Below are positions 1-8,751 of a stretch of DNA of 48,911 bases, piece by piece. This DNA is from SAR324 cluster bacterium REDSEA-S27_B3 (GTDB lineage: Bacteria; SAR324; NAC60-12). Position 1 is the stretch's first letter, and each line of letters starts with the position of its first letter. Below the pieces are notes generated by a model, which saw only the letters and a list, made by a program, of their open reading frames with translations, made no database searches and had not been told where the DNA came from. The stretch spans positions 1-48,911 of the forward strand of contig LUQO01000021.1 in the NCBI GenBank assembly GCA_001627865.1. The letters are read 5' to 3'. The translations under genes and the position numbers were made by a program.

Positions 1-1027
1 GCGTCAGAGGGCATCCACAGTCCGTGATAGCCGATGTAGCCGTAGTAATCTACTGAATTATTCGAAGCTTTGATCGGGAAGCCGGAATTGATCACCACCC
101 TGCTGCCATTGTCGGTATTTGTACCTTTATAATACATTCCATAGCGCCAGGCAGATTTGAGGTATTTATTACGATCAAGACAGACAGGATCTGCAGTCGT
201 AGTCGTTCCTCCTGTAACGGTTGTTTTTTGCTTGTAAAAATAACCGTCACTGACCGCAACTTTATAGGTTTTTTGAGTACTTGTTGGTCCACTTTGATCC
301 CATTTCGGCATGGTTGTTATGCCGGAACCAGTTCCATCAGTGTTAAAATTGGCAGTGACCGAATAATCATACGTTGTTGATCCACTCTTCTTTGGATTCC
401 AAAACTGTAATGTACTTGTGCTGCCTTTCCTGCGGGTTCTCATGTAACCATTCATAAATTGCGTTCCAGTAGCTGTTTCACCTTGAAGTCCCTTGAAGTT
501 CAGCTTAAAGTGACCAACAGGATAATCATCTGATGGAGGCTGCCAAACTTTCGCTTTGGCATAAATCAAACCATTATCATCCGGCACCCAGAGCTTTACG
601 ATCATTGGCTCACCATCAGCCCGTGATGAATTTACTACAAACATTTTATAACTGGGGTTGTTACTTTTCGAGTCACCTGATCTTTCACTGCATTTATTCT
701 CATCAACCTGTGCTTTGTAATTACCCGTATTAACCATCAAGTCTGCACGGGTCTGTCCTATCATGCATAGAATCATGTTGACGGTGTCAAGTGCATCCGC
801 AGACTTTTCATAGACAAAAGTTTGGGTTTTATCAACTTTGTAGTCTGAAGTAGAAGAGAGGTTGTCGGTACTTACCGTTGCGAATGCTGTGCGTGCAGAG
901 GAGTCAGTTTCTTTGGCACTAACCAGACTTATTTTAGAAGAAAGCGTAATTGCGCCAGTGCCGGACGAGGCACTGACACAAAACTGATAATACCGAGCAT
1001 GGAAATCAAATAAGCATACTTTTTCAT
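1..1027 (-). CDS. Hypothetical secreted protein, 3' end outside window, apparent frameshift after signal peptide
   Basis: I do not recognise the family. The ATG at 1027 opens a typical signal peptide (MKKYAYLISMLGIISF) but that frame stops after 32 codons. From about position 980 another frame is open to the left edge of the window, over 320 codons, with normal protein-like composition (motifs such as MIGQTRADLMVN and YYGYIGYHGLWMPSD near the edge). Adding one base to the short A run at 980-983 (T run on the coding strand) joins signal peptide and mature part without a gap. So either a sequencing indel, a real frameshift mutation or a slippery on/off tract is present. The protein should be exported and is rich in Thr/Ser/Lys. 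The C-terminus lies beyond the window. The 150 bases upstream are AT-rich and probably hold its promoter. Confidence 0.6.
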
Positions 1028-1180
1028 AACAAACCCTTTAATTGCAGAATTAACAAATGATTCATTCTAAAACAGCAAGATATAATAGATTACTTTCACA
1101 GATTTTAACCATATACTACGGATTATGGTTTAATATAATAGTGATGTCAAGTAAAAATTGTCTATATTTAATGATGTTTT

Positions 1181-2026
1181 TTATGAGATTAAAGACACTG
1201 ATCCCATCCCTTCACGAAAAGTCGGATAGCTGAGAGTTATTCCCAGATCAAGTATGCGCTGATTGGAGATGAAACGCTGTGAGTTTCCAGGAACAGCACT
1301 GGACGAATCCGGAATTATTGGCAGCATTTCCTCAGACAGATCATCACGATTCCTCACCAGCCATTGTGCCACTTCCCATGATGGTTTAGGTTCATTATCA
1401 ACCGCGTTTACGCTTCGTGCTGATTCAGGATTACTGACAAGATAGCAGACAATCCGTGCCAGGTCTTTCACGTGAATACGGTGAACAGGAGTTTTGGAGA
1501 CAGCAACAGGTTTTCCGGATTTGAGACGCATGTCGATACCGCGTCCACATCCGTATATCCCTCCCGGACGGATTACCTGCAGCTTGAAAAAATGAGCAAG
1601 AGTTTTTTCCGTAATTAAGCGCAGTTTCCCGGAATTTGTATCCGGCTCAAATTCTGAATCCTCGTACCAGATACCGTTGCGTTTCGGATAAACCCCTGTG
1701 CTTGAAATATAAATCATACGCTTTATCATTGGCCGGTTGAGATTCATCCACTCACCCCATTGACACAAGCGTTTTTCTTCGTCATCTTGGTTTTTCAGCA
1801 GCGGTGGGATAGTCAATACCAGAGTTTCCGGACCTTCCGGCAAAGCAGTCCAGGAATTTTCGCTGCCCCAGTCAAAATGAAAATTTTTCAGCGGTGTTTC
1901 AGGAGGAGGTGTTTTATGCCATGTGCCCCAGCATTCCGGAACACCGGTAAATTCACGCGCAAGGGTTTGTCCCAGGAATCCCAGGCCAAGTATTCCGATT
2001 GGAGGTATAGTGTCAGATTTTATCAT
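1181..2026 (-). CDS. NAD(P)-dependent SDR-type epimerase/dehydratase (YeeZ-like)
   Basis: This 281-residue protein has the Rossmann dinucleotide-binding motif GILGLGFLG at about residues 11-19, a central YISSTGVY segment (around 106-113) carrying the family Ser/Thr and Tyr, and the RPGGIYG motif near 152-158. Together these place it in the atypical/extended short-chain dehydrogenase superfamily, close to the YeeZ-type NAD-dependent epimerases. The length is normal for this shorter subgroup. The substrate cannot be told from sequence. It stands alone on the minus strand, immediately downstream of a block of palindromic repeats. A cytoplasmic location is expected since no signal or membrane segment is present. 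Confidence 0.8.
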   Translation of the reverse strand: MIKSDTIPPIGILGLGFLGQTLAREFTGVPECWGTWHKTPPPETPLKNFHFDWGSENSWTALPEGPETLVLTIPPLLKNQDDEEKRLCQWGEWMNLNRPMIKRMIYISSTGVYPKRNGIWYEDSEFEPDTNSGKLRLITEKTLAHFFKLQVIRPGGIYGCGRGIDMRLKSGKPVAVSKTPVHRIHVKDLARIVCYLVSNPESARSVNAVDNEPKPSWEVAQWLVRNRDDLSEEMLPIIPDSSSAVPGNSQRFISNQRILDLGITLSYPTFREGMGSVSLIS

Positions 2027-2044
2027 TATATTATTTCAATAATA

Positions 2045-2183
2045 CCCCTCACCCCAGCCCTCTCCCAGCGGGAGAGGGAGGAATGCCTGCCCTTCACCCC
2101 AGCCCTCTCCCAGCGGGAGAGGGAGGAATGCCTGCCCTTCACCCCTGTCCTCTCCCAGTGGGAGAGGGGGTCATGATGCCTGC
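2045..2183. repeat. Three tandem copies of a palindromic (REP-like) element
   Basis: Three about 46-bp units (2045-2090, 2091-2135, 2136-2183) share a core of the form CCCTCTCCC-AGCG-GGGAGAGGG-type arms followed by GAATGCCTGC. Each core can fold as a hairpin (CTCTCCC paired with GGGAGAG). Copies 1 and 2 are nearly identical; copy 3 has diverged (CAGTGGGAGAGGGGG). The block lies between the end of the Calx-beta-like lipoprotein and the SDR gene. Elements of this style are common dispersed bacterial extragenic palindromes. An open frame across it simply reads the repeat three times and is not a gene. Confidence 0.85.
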
Positions 2184-2213
2184 GTGAAGTCGAAGGTGCA
2201 GTGGACGAGGGAA

Positions 2214-4031
2214 TCAATCATCATCAACATTCGTCACCTGCACTGATGCTGTAAGATTGTCGTAACTGGTTTCACCGTTGGATGTTGTGTGTGAACTTCC
2301 GGCGACTGTGATGTTGAAGCTTTGATTGGAGTCTGTGATGTTATCATCAACTCCGGTAAGCGTCACAGTCTGGGAAGTATTCCAGTTTGAGGTGGTGAAA
2401 GTAAGATTGTCCGGACTGACAGTAGTCTCGCTGATATTGTCGCTGGTAACACTCAGCACAACATCTCCAAACGGACGCGAATCCAGCAGCACCAGCAAGG
2501 TTCCGTTATCTCCATCTTCGCCGGTTTGATTGTCGCTGGCAATGATAGTGATTCCGGCGGTGTCGTTATCTGTATTTGTGGCGCTGATTGTTGATGTTGG
2601 CAGTGCACTGTAGTTAGAGTCGCTTGTAACAGGGCTGCCGACTGAAATTGTGAAGGAGGTATTTCCATTATCATAATAGTCATCCACCCCGGTAACGGTG
2701 ACAGTCTGGGCTGTGTTCCAGTTATTCCTGGAGAAAAGCAAGGATGAAGGACTGACCGTTCCTTCAGCAGTATTGCTGCTGCTGATTGAAAGAGCAACAT
2801 TGGCGGACGGTTCAGTATTAAGACTAAGCGTGAAGCTGTCAGTACTGCCTGTTTCGCTTACCGTAATGCTTGAGCCGTTGATTGCCAGGCTTACGCCGCT
2901 TGCAGACTCATCATCAGTATTTGTAACTGAAACATCCGCGGGATCAAAGCCGTCATAAGCAGTACCGGTTCCGCTGATTGTTTTCAGGGCAATTGTGTAA
3001 CTCTGGTCGCCGTCATAAAATCCATCGTCAACTCCGGCCACAGTGATGGTTTGAGTTGAACTGTAGTTTGAAGTGGTGAAAGTCAGAGATGAGGGACTGG
3101 GGACCCCTTCTCCGGGATCATCGCTTTGGAGATTAATTGTCACATCTGAGGTTGTTTTCTGATCAAGTTTTACAGTAAAGGAGGCGCTTGTGCCGTCTTC
3201 AGCTGTGGTAAGACTGCTGCTGCTGAGTGTAACACCCGGCGATTCACTGTCAGTATTCTTGAGTTCAACTGTTCCTGATTGCAGATCATTATAATGAGTG
3301 CTGCTGCTCACAGTATTGCCTAAATTGATTGAGTAGCTTATATCTCCATCCACCACAGGATCACTTGAGTCATCGACTCCTGTAACGGTAATAGTCTGGT
3401 TGGTGCTCCAGTTTGAAGTTGTAAACTCCAGGCTGGATGGACTGACCGTACCCTCGTCAGTGTTGCTGCTGGTAACAGATAGCGTAACATTCGCTTCAGG
3501 CTGACTGTTGAGTTTCACCGTGAATGTTGCTGAAGCGCCGCTTTCAGAAGTGTTGCCGCTGATTGTTCCTACTACAACACCGGCAACTTCGTCATCCTTA
3601 TTTGACAAACTGAGCGCGGAAATTGTTAATGTGCTGTATTTGGGATCGTTTGTGGAAACAGGAAAATCAATCTGGTAGGACTGTGTGCCGTCTGTAACAT
3701 TATCATCAACGCCGGTGATGGTTAGAGTCTGGTAAGAATTCCAGTTCTGATTTGTGAATGAAAGTGTAGCTGGGGAGACTGTCCCTTCACCGGTATCACT
3801 GCTGGTTGGAGTAATCGTTACCGCAGAAAGAGGCATGCTGGTGAGCCGCACTTGCGTTGTAACCGTGCCCCCTTCTTCCGTAGTCATTGTGGAGTCGGAA
3901 GTTGAAGATTTTTCTAAACCGGTGTTTCTGGCGGAGCTGTAATCAGAGTCTTCATCTGAAGACTGCTGAACGCCGCAGGCAGTAAAAATCAGCAGCAAAC
4001 TGACATGTAAACATAACAACCAAATTTTCAT
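2214..4031 (-). CDS. Lipoprotein with five Calx-beta-like repeats
   Basis: The N-terminus is a lipoprotein signal (residues 1-19, lipobox FTAC), so the mature protein is probably anchored to the outer membrane or exposed at the surface. The rest is five tandem repeats of about 110 residues. Each repeat has an SxTVSE/TAEDG-like start, a GTVSPSSLxF(T) strand, an NWxxxQTVTVTGVDD core and an S-x-TNTDD end, which is the pattern of Calx-beta/Na-Ca exchanger-type beta-sandwich domains. Such domains bind calcium through the acidic loop ends and occur in adhesins and matrix proteins. The protein stops right after the last TNVDDD with no C-terminal module, directly next to the palindromic repeat block, so it may be the N-terminal part of a formerly longer protein. 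Partner and ligand are unknown. Confidence 0.8.
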   Translation of the reverse strand: MKIWLLCLHVSLLLIFTACGVQQSSDEDSDYSSARNTGLEKSSTSDSTMTTEEGGTVTTQVRLTSMPLSAVTITPTSSDTGEGTVSPATLSFTNQNWNSYQTLTITGVDDNVTDGTQSYQIDFPVSTNDPKYSTLTISALSLSNKDDEVAGVVVGTISGNTSESGASATFTVKLNSQPEANVTLSVTSSNTDEGTVSPSSLEFTTSNWSTNQTITVTGVDDSSDPVVDGDISYSINLGNTVSSSTHYNDLQSGTVELKNTDSESPGVTLSSSSLTTAEDGTSASFTVKLDQKTTSDVTINLQSDDPGEGVPSPSSLTFTTSNYSSTQTITVAGVDDGFYDGDQSYTIALKTISGTGTAYDGFDPADVSVTNTDDESASGVSLAINGSSITVSETGSTDSFTLSLNTEPSANVALSISSSNTAEGTVSPSSLLFSRNNWNTAQTVTVTGVDDYYDNGNTSFTISVGSPVTSDSNYSALPTSTISATNTDNDTAGITIIASDNQTGEDGDNGTLLVLLDSRPFGDVVLSVTSDNISETTVSPDNLTFTTSNWNTSQTVTLTGVDDNITDSNQSFNITVAGSSHTTSNGETSYDNLTASVQVTNVDDD

Positions 4032-4342
4032 TGCACCCTCTTAACCTCAAAGCGCTCACCCCTTTGTTCCGGTGATCATTTACAGAGGATCATCCACTGT
4101 CATTCGACCACAACATTCCAGAAGTTACAAGCCGGGACGCTTCACTTAAGTCTAAAGAAACTGTATCTAATATCAAATAGTCCAGTCCTTAAAATGGTAT
4201 GAAAAGATTTGTTTTATGTTTTTTTGAAAAAAGCAGGACATGCTGTTTCCAGGGGCATTTCAAATGCCAAACCGGGAACTTCAGTGAGTTTTCCAACGGT
4301 TGCTTGATGGGTATGTTTTTTGGTGGGAATTGGGCTTACTCC
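4032..4342. other. Intergenic region, no gene seen
   Basis: This 311-bp stretch lies upstream of the Calx-beta-like lipoprotein and downstream of the 225-residue hypothetical gene, both read on the minus strand. It probably carries the lipoprotein promoter. I see no RNA gene or convincing terminator. A plus-strand frame starting at 4199 runs into the hypothetical gene and is taken as antisense shadow. Confidence 0.5.
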
Positions 4343-5020
4343 TCAGGCCCGAATGTTAACGCTGCTGTTGTTCTGGTTGATTTGAGTGGATTCCTGAAAA
4401 CCGACCAGGCCGCCAAAATCCTTGATCATATCCAGTATTCCAAACATCATCTTTTCCTCACCGTTATCTTTCATGGACTCGGAAAAGGAGCGATGCACAC
4501 TTTCAGTGGATTCCATCAGCGCCGCGAATTCAGGGTTTTTCAGCAGGGCGAAGGCCTTGAGATAGTTTTTTGGGTCCTGCATCATATCGCTGATTTCATC
4601 ACCCAAATCGTGAATATCATCCAGCGCAAAACTTTTGTATTCCGGAAGTTCCTTAATTTTGTGGATTGACTCCTTGTTCAATTCCCGTATGCGGACGTCC
4701 ACGGTTTTACCAAACTGTTCAGCTGCTTCTGAGGTCAGCTGCTGTTTTTTGGCAACATGCTCAAAACCTGAAACCACCATCCCGTAAGAGCGACGCAGTG
4801 TCATGGTACTGCCATGAGTATCAGCCCTGAGAATATTGTTCAGTTCCGGATTAGGCGGCATGCGTTTCTTGCCTAAGCCGGTGTTTCCCGGAGAACTTGG
4901 AGCTTTTTTTGCGACGGAGGTGTTTGCATTATCTTTTGTCCCTTTTTTTGCAACGGGTGCATTAGCTCTTTCCGGATTTTGATTATTTACTGCCGGAGGC
5001 ATTTTTGATGATACTTTCAT
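4343..5020 (-). CDS. Hypothetical protein, Lys/Pro/Asn-rich N-terminus and helical C-terminus
   Basis: I do not recognise this protein. Starting at the ATG at 5020 it has 225 residues. The first about 70 are low complexity (MKVSSKMPPAVNNQNP, then repeated APVAKKG/TSVAKKAPS-type segments), suggesting a disordered, basic tail. From about residue 85 the composition is that of an alpha-helical domain rich in acidic residues (segments HDLGDEISDMMQDP and KDNGEEKMMFGILDMIKDFGG). No signal peptide, Cys pair or known motif is visible. An upstream TTG at 5158 would add 46 residues of unlikely composition, so I prefer the ATG. It is divergent from the SNase gene. Function unknown. Confidence 0.6.
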   Translation of the reverse strand: MKVSSKMPPAVNNQNPERANAPVAKKGTKDNANTSVAKKAPSSPGNTGLGKKRMPPNPELNNILRADTHGSTMTLRRSYGMVVSGFEHVAKKQQLTSEAAEQFGKTVDVRIRELNKESIHKIKELPEYKSFALDDIHDLGDEISDMMQDPKNYLKAFALLKNPEFAALMESTESVHRSFSESMKDNGEEKMMFGILDMIKDFGGLVGFQESTQINQNNSSVNIRA

Positions 5021-5179
5021 GTTGCCTGTTTTGCTGATCGTAAGTGTGGACTGCCCTGTCTGCAATACAAGAATCCAGCCAAATTTGACTGTTTTGACTT
5101 GAGACTCCTTGATACAGCACGGCACACTGACATTTTTGTTTGTGCTGTTTAAAAACAAAAATAAACTGCCGGTTCACTT

Positions 5180-6109
5180 TTGAAAACACTTTTGCAATTA
5201 TTTTCAGGTTTAACTTTCTGGCTGGCCCTGCTCGGAGTCTGTTTTATTTCAGTTCCGGCACCAAAATTTATTTTGGCGAAAGAAGGTCAGGCACTGACAA
5301 AAAAATGGAAAAAAATCTCCCTCAGCAAAATGAACCTCAGAGTAATTGACGGGGACACTTTTGACGCCGATCTCGATCGCAACGGTCTTTTTTCCAATCC
5401 TGAAGAGCGAATCCGCCTGCTTTACGTGGATACGCCTGAATTGTCAAAATCCCACAAAGGCAAAGATCCGAAGTACGGTTTGCCTGCCAAAGCGTTCCTG
5501 AAATCAGCACTTTCAAAAGGCAAAGCTGTTTTGTGGGTTGATCCTGAGAATCGCAGGGGTGATTTCGGCAGACTGCTTGGAGTTCTGCAAGTCAGGGGAT
5601 ATAACGTAAATCTGGCCCTGATCAAACGGGGGCACAGCTACTTTGATACGCGCTACTCATGGACTGAGGGCTACAAAACTTACGCAATGGCAGAAGCCTC
5701 CGCTTTTGAAAAACACCTTGGTATCTGGAGCAACAGAAAATCCCGCAAGCGTTATTTGCTTCGGCTGCGAAAAGAAGGTAAAACTGTTTACTCAACCCGG
5801 AATCCGTATTTTGTGGTACAAATACATAAAGCGGAAGTGATAGATTTACTTGAATACGAAGGACGTTTTGTCAGGCTGAGAGGGAAGGTAAAAAAAATTC
5901 AGAAGCTGGGAAACGGTGTAAAGCTGTTTTTAATGCAGCATCAGCAGCAGCCACAAGGACTGCCGGTAATCAGCTTTGAAAAACAAAGGCAGTGGCAGGG
6001 GCTGGACAAAATACGTAAAGGGGATCTTTTGCAAATTGAGGGGTTTGTGACTTTGAAGAAACAGCCTCAAGGTGAAATTAAACTTCATCGTGCGGTAATG
6101 CTGGATTAA
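5180..6109 (+). CDS. Secreted thermonuclease-family (SNase) protein with C-terminal OB-like domain
   Basis: The first about 33 residues form a signal peptide (hydrophobic run TFWLALLGVCFISV). Residues about 50-185 match the staphylococcal nuclease fold: VIDGDTF at 55-61 (calcium-binding Asp), RIRL at 77-80 and DTPE at 84-87 (catalytic Arg and Glu equivalents), GRLLGVL for the second catalytic Arg, and an AxAFEKHLGIW end. The family hydrolyses DNA and RNA with calcium. Residues about 205-309 form a second beta-rich segment (RFVRLRGKVKKIQK...GDLLQIEGFV) resembling an OB nucleic-acid-binding fold. No ATG is available at the signal peptide, so TTG at 5180 is the likely start. Expected location is periplasmic or extracellular, acting on environmental nucleic acid. 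Confidence 0.85.
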   Translation: MKTLLQLFSGLTFWLALLGVCFISVPAPKFILAKEGQALTKKWKKISLSKMNLRVIDGDTFDADLDRNGLFSNPEERIRLLYVDTPELSKSHKGKDPKYGLPAKAFLKSALSKGKAVLWVDPENRRGDFGRLLGVLQVRGYNVNLALIKRGHSYFDTRYSWTEGYKTYAMAEASAFEKHLGIWSNRKSRKRYLLRLRKEGKTVYSTRNPYFVVQIHKAEVIDLLEYEGRFVRLRGKVKKIQKLGNGVKLFLMQHQQQPQGLPVISFEKQRQWQGLDKIRKGDLLQIEGFVTLKKQPQGEIKLHRAVMLD

Positions 6110-6135
6110 AAGATCAAATCTAAGGATACAAGGAT

Positions 6136-6636
6136 GTGATTATTAAAGATTTGAGTTTGCCTGCTGATTATCAGTCTATGCCGAATATAATCATCATCAC
6201 TGGAGGAGCAATAATTATTTCCATCATCAGCGGCTGTTCCGCCAATCGTCCGGACAATCTTGGACTGAAAAATAATCTGCTCGCGCCTTGTCCCAAAACT
6301 CCAAATTGTGTCTCAAGTCAGACAAATGATCTGCGACACCAAATTGCACCAATTACTTATGAAGGTTCGTTGGGACTTGCAAAAGAGAGACTAAATCAGG
6401 TGATACTTTCCATGCGCGATACCAAAATCATCACACAGAATCATGAGTATTGGCATGTGGAGTTTACCACGCTACTGCTGCGATTTATTGATGATGTTGA
6501 GATTTATTTTGAGGAATCCAAGGCAGTGATACATGTGCGCTCTGCCTCCCGGCTGGGATACTGGGATTTGGGTGTCAACCGCCGACGAGTGGAGAGAATT
6601 CGCTCCAGGTTTGAAGAATTGGCGAAAGCAGGCTGA
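6136..6636 (+). CDS. DUF1499 family lipoprotein
   Basis: The CPKTPNCVSSQ motif followed by a WHVEFTTLLLRFIDDVEIYF core and the end VIHVRSASRLGYWDLGVNRRRVERIR are characteristic of DUF1499, a small family of unknown function found in proteobacteria and plastids. The start is ambiguous. GTG at 6136 has a Shine-Dalgarno-like TAAGGA upstream, whereas ATG at 6178 would begin directly at a lipoprotein signal (MPNIIIITGGAIIISIISGC, lipobox ISGC). Both give a lipid-anchored protein. It ends exactly where the convergent small lipoprotein ends (stops at 6634-6636 and 6637-6639), so the two transcripts meet tail to tail with no spacer. Confidence 0.85.
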   Translation: MIIKDLSLPADYQSMPNIIIITGGAIIISIISGCSANRPDNLGLKNNLLAPCPKTPNCVSSQTNDLRHQIAPITYEGSLGLAKERLNQVILSMRDTKIITQNHEYWHVEFTTLLLRFIDDVEIYFEESKAVIHVRSASRLGYWDLGVNRRRVERIRSRFEELAKAG

Positions 6637-6837
6637 CTAACGCATTTTGTTCAGCAGTTCATCAACAGATGTTTTATAATAATCCTGATTTCTTTGCAGG
6701 GTGCTGCTGAGCGCGGAGGGAGCGTCCGGTCCTGAGGCATAATTCTGTTGCTGGGCTTTTTCTGTTTTGTTCCAGTTGCATGCGGAAAGTATCATGATTG
6801 AAGCTCCCAGAAGCAGGCTCATTCTTAAAATGGTCAT
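6637..6837 (-). CDS. Small hypothetical lipoprotein (66 aa)
   Basis: A compact lipoprotein signal (MTILRMSLLLGASIMILSAC, lipobox LSAC with Cys20) precedes only 46 mature residues, rich in Gln, Asn and Ser with a helical end (QDYYKTSVDELLNKMR). No known domain is visible. The clean lipobox and non-overlap with any other gene support it as real. It converges on the DUF1499 gene with abutting stop codons. Such small lipoproteins often sit on the inner leaflet of the outer membrane; the role here is unknown. Confidence 0.65.
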   Translation of the reverse strand: MTILRMSLLLGASIMILSACNWNKTEKAQQQNYASGPDAPSALSSTLQRNQDYYKTSVDELLNKMR

Positions 6838-6919
6838 GTCAGTTTTTGATAAGTTTAATTGTATTCAAAGCAGTTATGAGCATGCACTATAAAAAACTCT
6901 CAATGCTGTCGCAAGTTTT

Positions 6920-7870
6920 TTGTCAATAATAGTTTCCGGGCATAGTTTGAAAACAGTTGTCATTGTTAATCCTCAGGCAGGAAACCGCAGAACCGCTAAG
7001 ATCTGGCCAAACATCGAATCAGCTTTGCAGCAAAGCATTGGTTCATTTCAGACAATCCATACAACATGCCGTGGTGATGCCACACAATTGACCCGTCAAA
7101 TACTTGAGAATGATGCCGCAAGAATAGTTGCAGTTGGAGGAGACGGGCATCTCAATGAGGTGCTCAATGGTTTTATTGAAAATGATTCGCCTGTGAACAG
7201 CGAAGCCACCCTGAGTTTTCTGATGACCGGAACAGGCTGTGATTTTCAGCGTTCGCTGGGAATTTCCACAAACTGGCAGACAGCAGCATCAAAACTGAGT
7301 GAAGCAAAAGTGCGGCAAATTGACGTGGGTAAAGTCACTTTTACTGCCGCAGACAAAACCAGGCAAATCCGCTATTTTGACAACATTGCCAGTTTTGGAT
7401 TGAGTGGAGCGGTGGACCGCTGTATTGAAAAATCCAGGCCGCCAGACTTTTTGAAAGGCACACCGTTGTTTTTATGGGCAACAATAAAAACCGTGTTTAC
7501 TCATCCAAACCAGATAATCACATTTCGTGTTGATGATGGTCCGGAGGAAGAGATAAACACAAGACTCGGTTTACTGGCAAACGGACGTTATTTTGGCGGA
7601 GCAATGCTGGCGGCACCTGAGGCTGAACTGGACGACGGTATGCTTGATTTGCTGATGCTGAATGAAATCAGCCTGGTAAAATTTCTCTGGCACCTGCCGA
7701 AAATTTACAAGGGAACACATTTAAAGCTTCCGGAAGTTTTACATAAAAAAGTTCGCAAATTCACTGCATCAAGCACAGAGCAGATTTTTCTGGATATTGA
7801 CGGAGAATCTCCGGGATATCTGGAGGCGACTTTTGAAGTGCTGCCTAATATTTTGAAACTGCAAATCTGA
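6920..7870 (+). CDS. Diacylglycerol/sphingosine-kinase-like lipid kinase (YegS/DagK family)
   Basis: The protein has the DAGK catalytic layout: VVIVNPQAGN near residues 13-22 (start of the nucleotide-binding domain), VAVGGDGHLNEVLNG at 70-84 (the GGDG motif), FLMTGTGCDFQRSLGI downstream, then a beta-rich C-terminal domain with LANGRYFGGAMLAAPEAELDDGMLDL. The family phosphorylates diacylglycerol or related lipids with ATP at the membrane. The usual GGDGT is GGDGH here, a substitution at a normally conserved Thr. No ATG exists at the N-terminus; TTG at 6920 is the best start, without a strong ribosome site. About 316 residues is normal for the family. Confidence 0.85.
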   Translation: MSIIVSGHSLKTVVIVNPQAGNRRTAKIWPNIESALQQSIGSFQTIHTTCRGDATQLTRQILENDAARIVAVGGDGHLNEVLNGFIENDSPVNSEATLSFLMTGTGCDFQRSLGISTNWQTAASKLSEAKVRQIDVGKVTFTAADKTRQIRYFDNIASFGLSGAVDRCIEKSRPPDFLKGTPLFLWATIKTVFTHPNQIITFRVDDGPEEEINTRLGLLANGRYFGGAMLAAPEAELDDGMLDLLMLNEISLVKFLWHLPKIYKGTHLKLPEVLHKKVRKFTASSTEQIFLDIDGESPGYLEATFEVLPNILKLQI

Positions 7871-7950
7871 ACAGTCCGTTTGATGAATTGGTAAAAAGAT
7901 CTAATTCAGTTTCATTTTGATCTAAAGAAACTAGCTTTTAGAGTAAACAC

Positions 7951-8751
7951 TCAAGTGATGGTCCGCAGACGATCAAGCAGCAGCTGATGACGTGAATTGA
8001 ACAGCGCCCTGTAGGCCAATACAACAACCGCGGTTGAGCCTATTGCAGCTGCTGCGGCAATGATAAAAACCACAATTATTTGGTAACGGACGGCTTCTCC
8101 TGGACTTACTCCAGCCAAAATCTGACCGGTCATCATGCCGGGCAAACTCACTATACCCATAACCAGCATCGAATTAAGCGTGGGGATCATGCTTGTTCGT
8201 AGCGCGTCACGAATCAATCCGTTTGCTGCTTCCCAGGAGGTTGCGCCCAAACTGAGCAGCATTTCCACTTCTTTGCGGCGTACTGACAAGCTGTCCATGA
8301 AACGATCAAGTCCAAGTGAAATACCGTTCAGAGTATTTCCCAATACCATACCGAGCAGTGGAAATAGATATTGAGGCGAGTACCATGGATCAATTTGTAA
8401 AATTCCTGCAAGCGCGAAAAACATTACAAAAAAGGCCGCGCCGAGGATTGAAACAAAACTGTTCAAATAAATCGTGGCAAATCTTCTGTTCGTTCGTCCA
8501 ACCGCGGTGATGGAGGCGATTGTGGTCATGAACAGCGCGACTCCAAGAATCCAAAGCGGATTATTCAGTGCGAAAACCCAGTCCAGTAAAAATCCAACCA
8601 GCAGCAATTGTGCGGTCATTCTCAATGAAGCAACTATCCACTGTTTTGCCAGCCCAAGCCTGATGATGATTGACAAGCCGATATTGACTGCAATCAAAAC
8701 TGAGGCAAAAAGCAGCTGCCCATAACTGAGAAAAATGTAGTTACTTTCCAT
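7951..8751 (-). CDS. fetB: ABC exporter permease, FetB/UPF0014 family
   Basis: This 266-residue membrane protein has about seven hydrophobic segments. It carries the family signature GLDRFMDSLSVRRKEVEMLLSLGATSWEA-type cytoplasmic loop (about residues 148-180) followed by TSMIPTLNSMLVMGIVSLPGMMTGQILAGVSP, diagnostic of the UPF0014/FetB permeases. In E. coli FetAB exports iron and contributes to oxidative-stress resistance; other members are linked to metal tolerance. Its start overlaps the end of the ATPase gene by 11 bp, so the two are translationally coupled. Substrate iron is inferred only from the family. Confidence 0.85.
   Translation of the reverse strand: MESNYIFLSYGQLLFASVLIAVNIGLSIIIRLGLAKQWIVASLRMTAQLLLVGFLLDWVFALNNPLWILGVALFMTTIASITAVGRTNRRFATIYLNSFVSILGAAFFVMFFALAGILQIDPWYSPQYLFPLLGMVLGNTLNGISLGLDRFMDSLSVRRKEVEMLLSLGATSWEAANGLIRDALRTSMIPTLNSMLVMGIVSLPGMMTGQILAGVSPGEAVRYQIIVVFIIAAAAAIGSTAVVVLAYRALFNSRHQLLLDRLRTIT

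Noticed and set aside
2045..2183. CRISPR array
   Set aside because: The units are directly adjacent palindromes without unique spacers, and no cas genes are present.
2026..2217. Minus-strand ORF of 63 codons
   Set aside because: It is a translation of the three palindromic repeats, with a repeated SLSRWERAGVKG peptide, and has no independent support.
4199..4669. Plus-strand ORF of 156 codons
   Set aside because: Antisense to the 225-residue hypothetical gene; its composition (many Phe, Cys, His) is that of a shadow frame.
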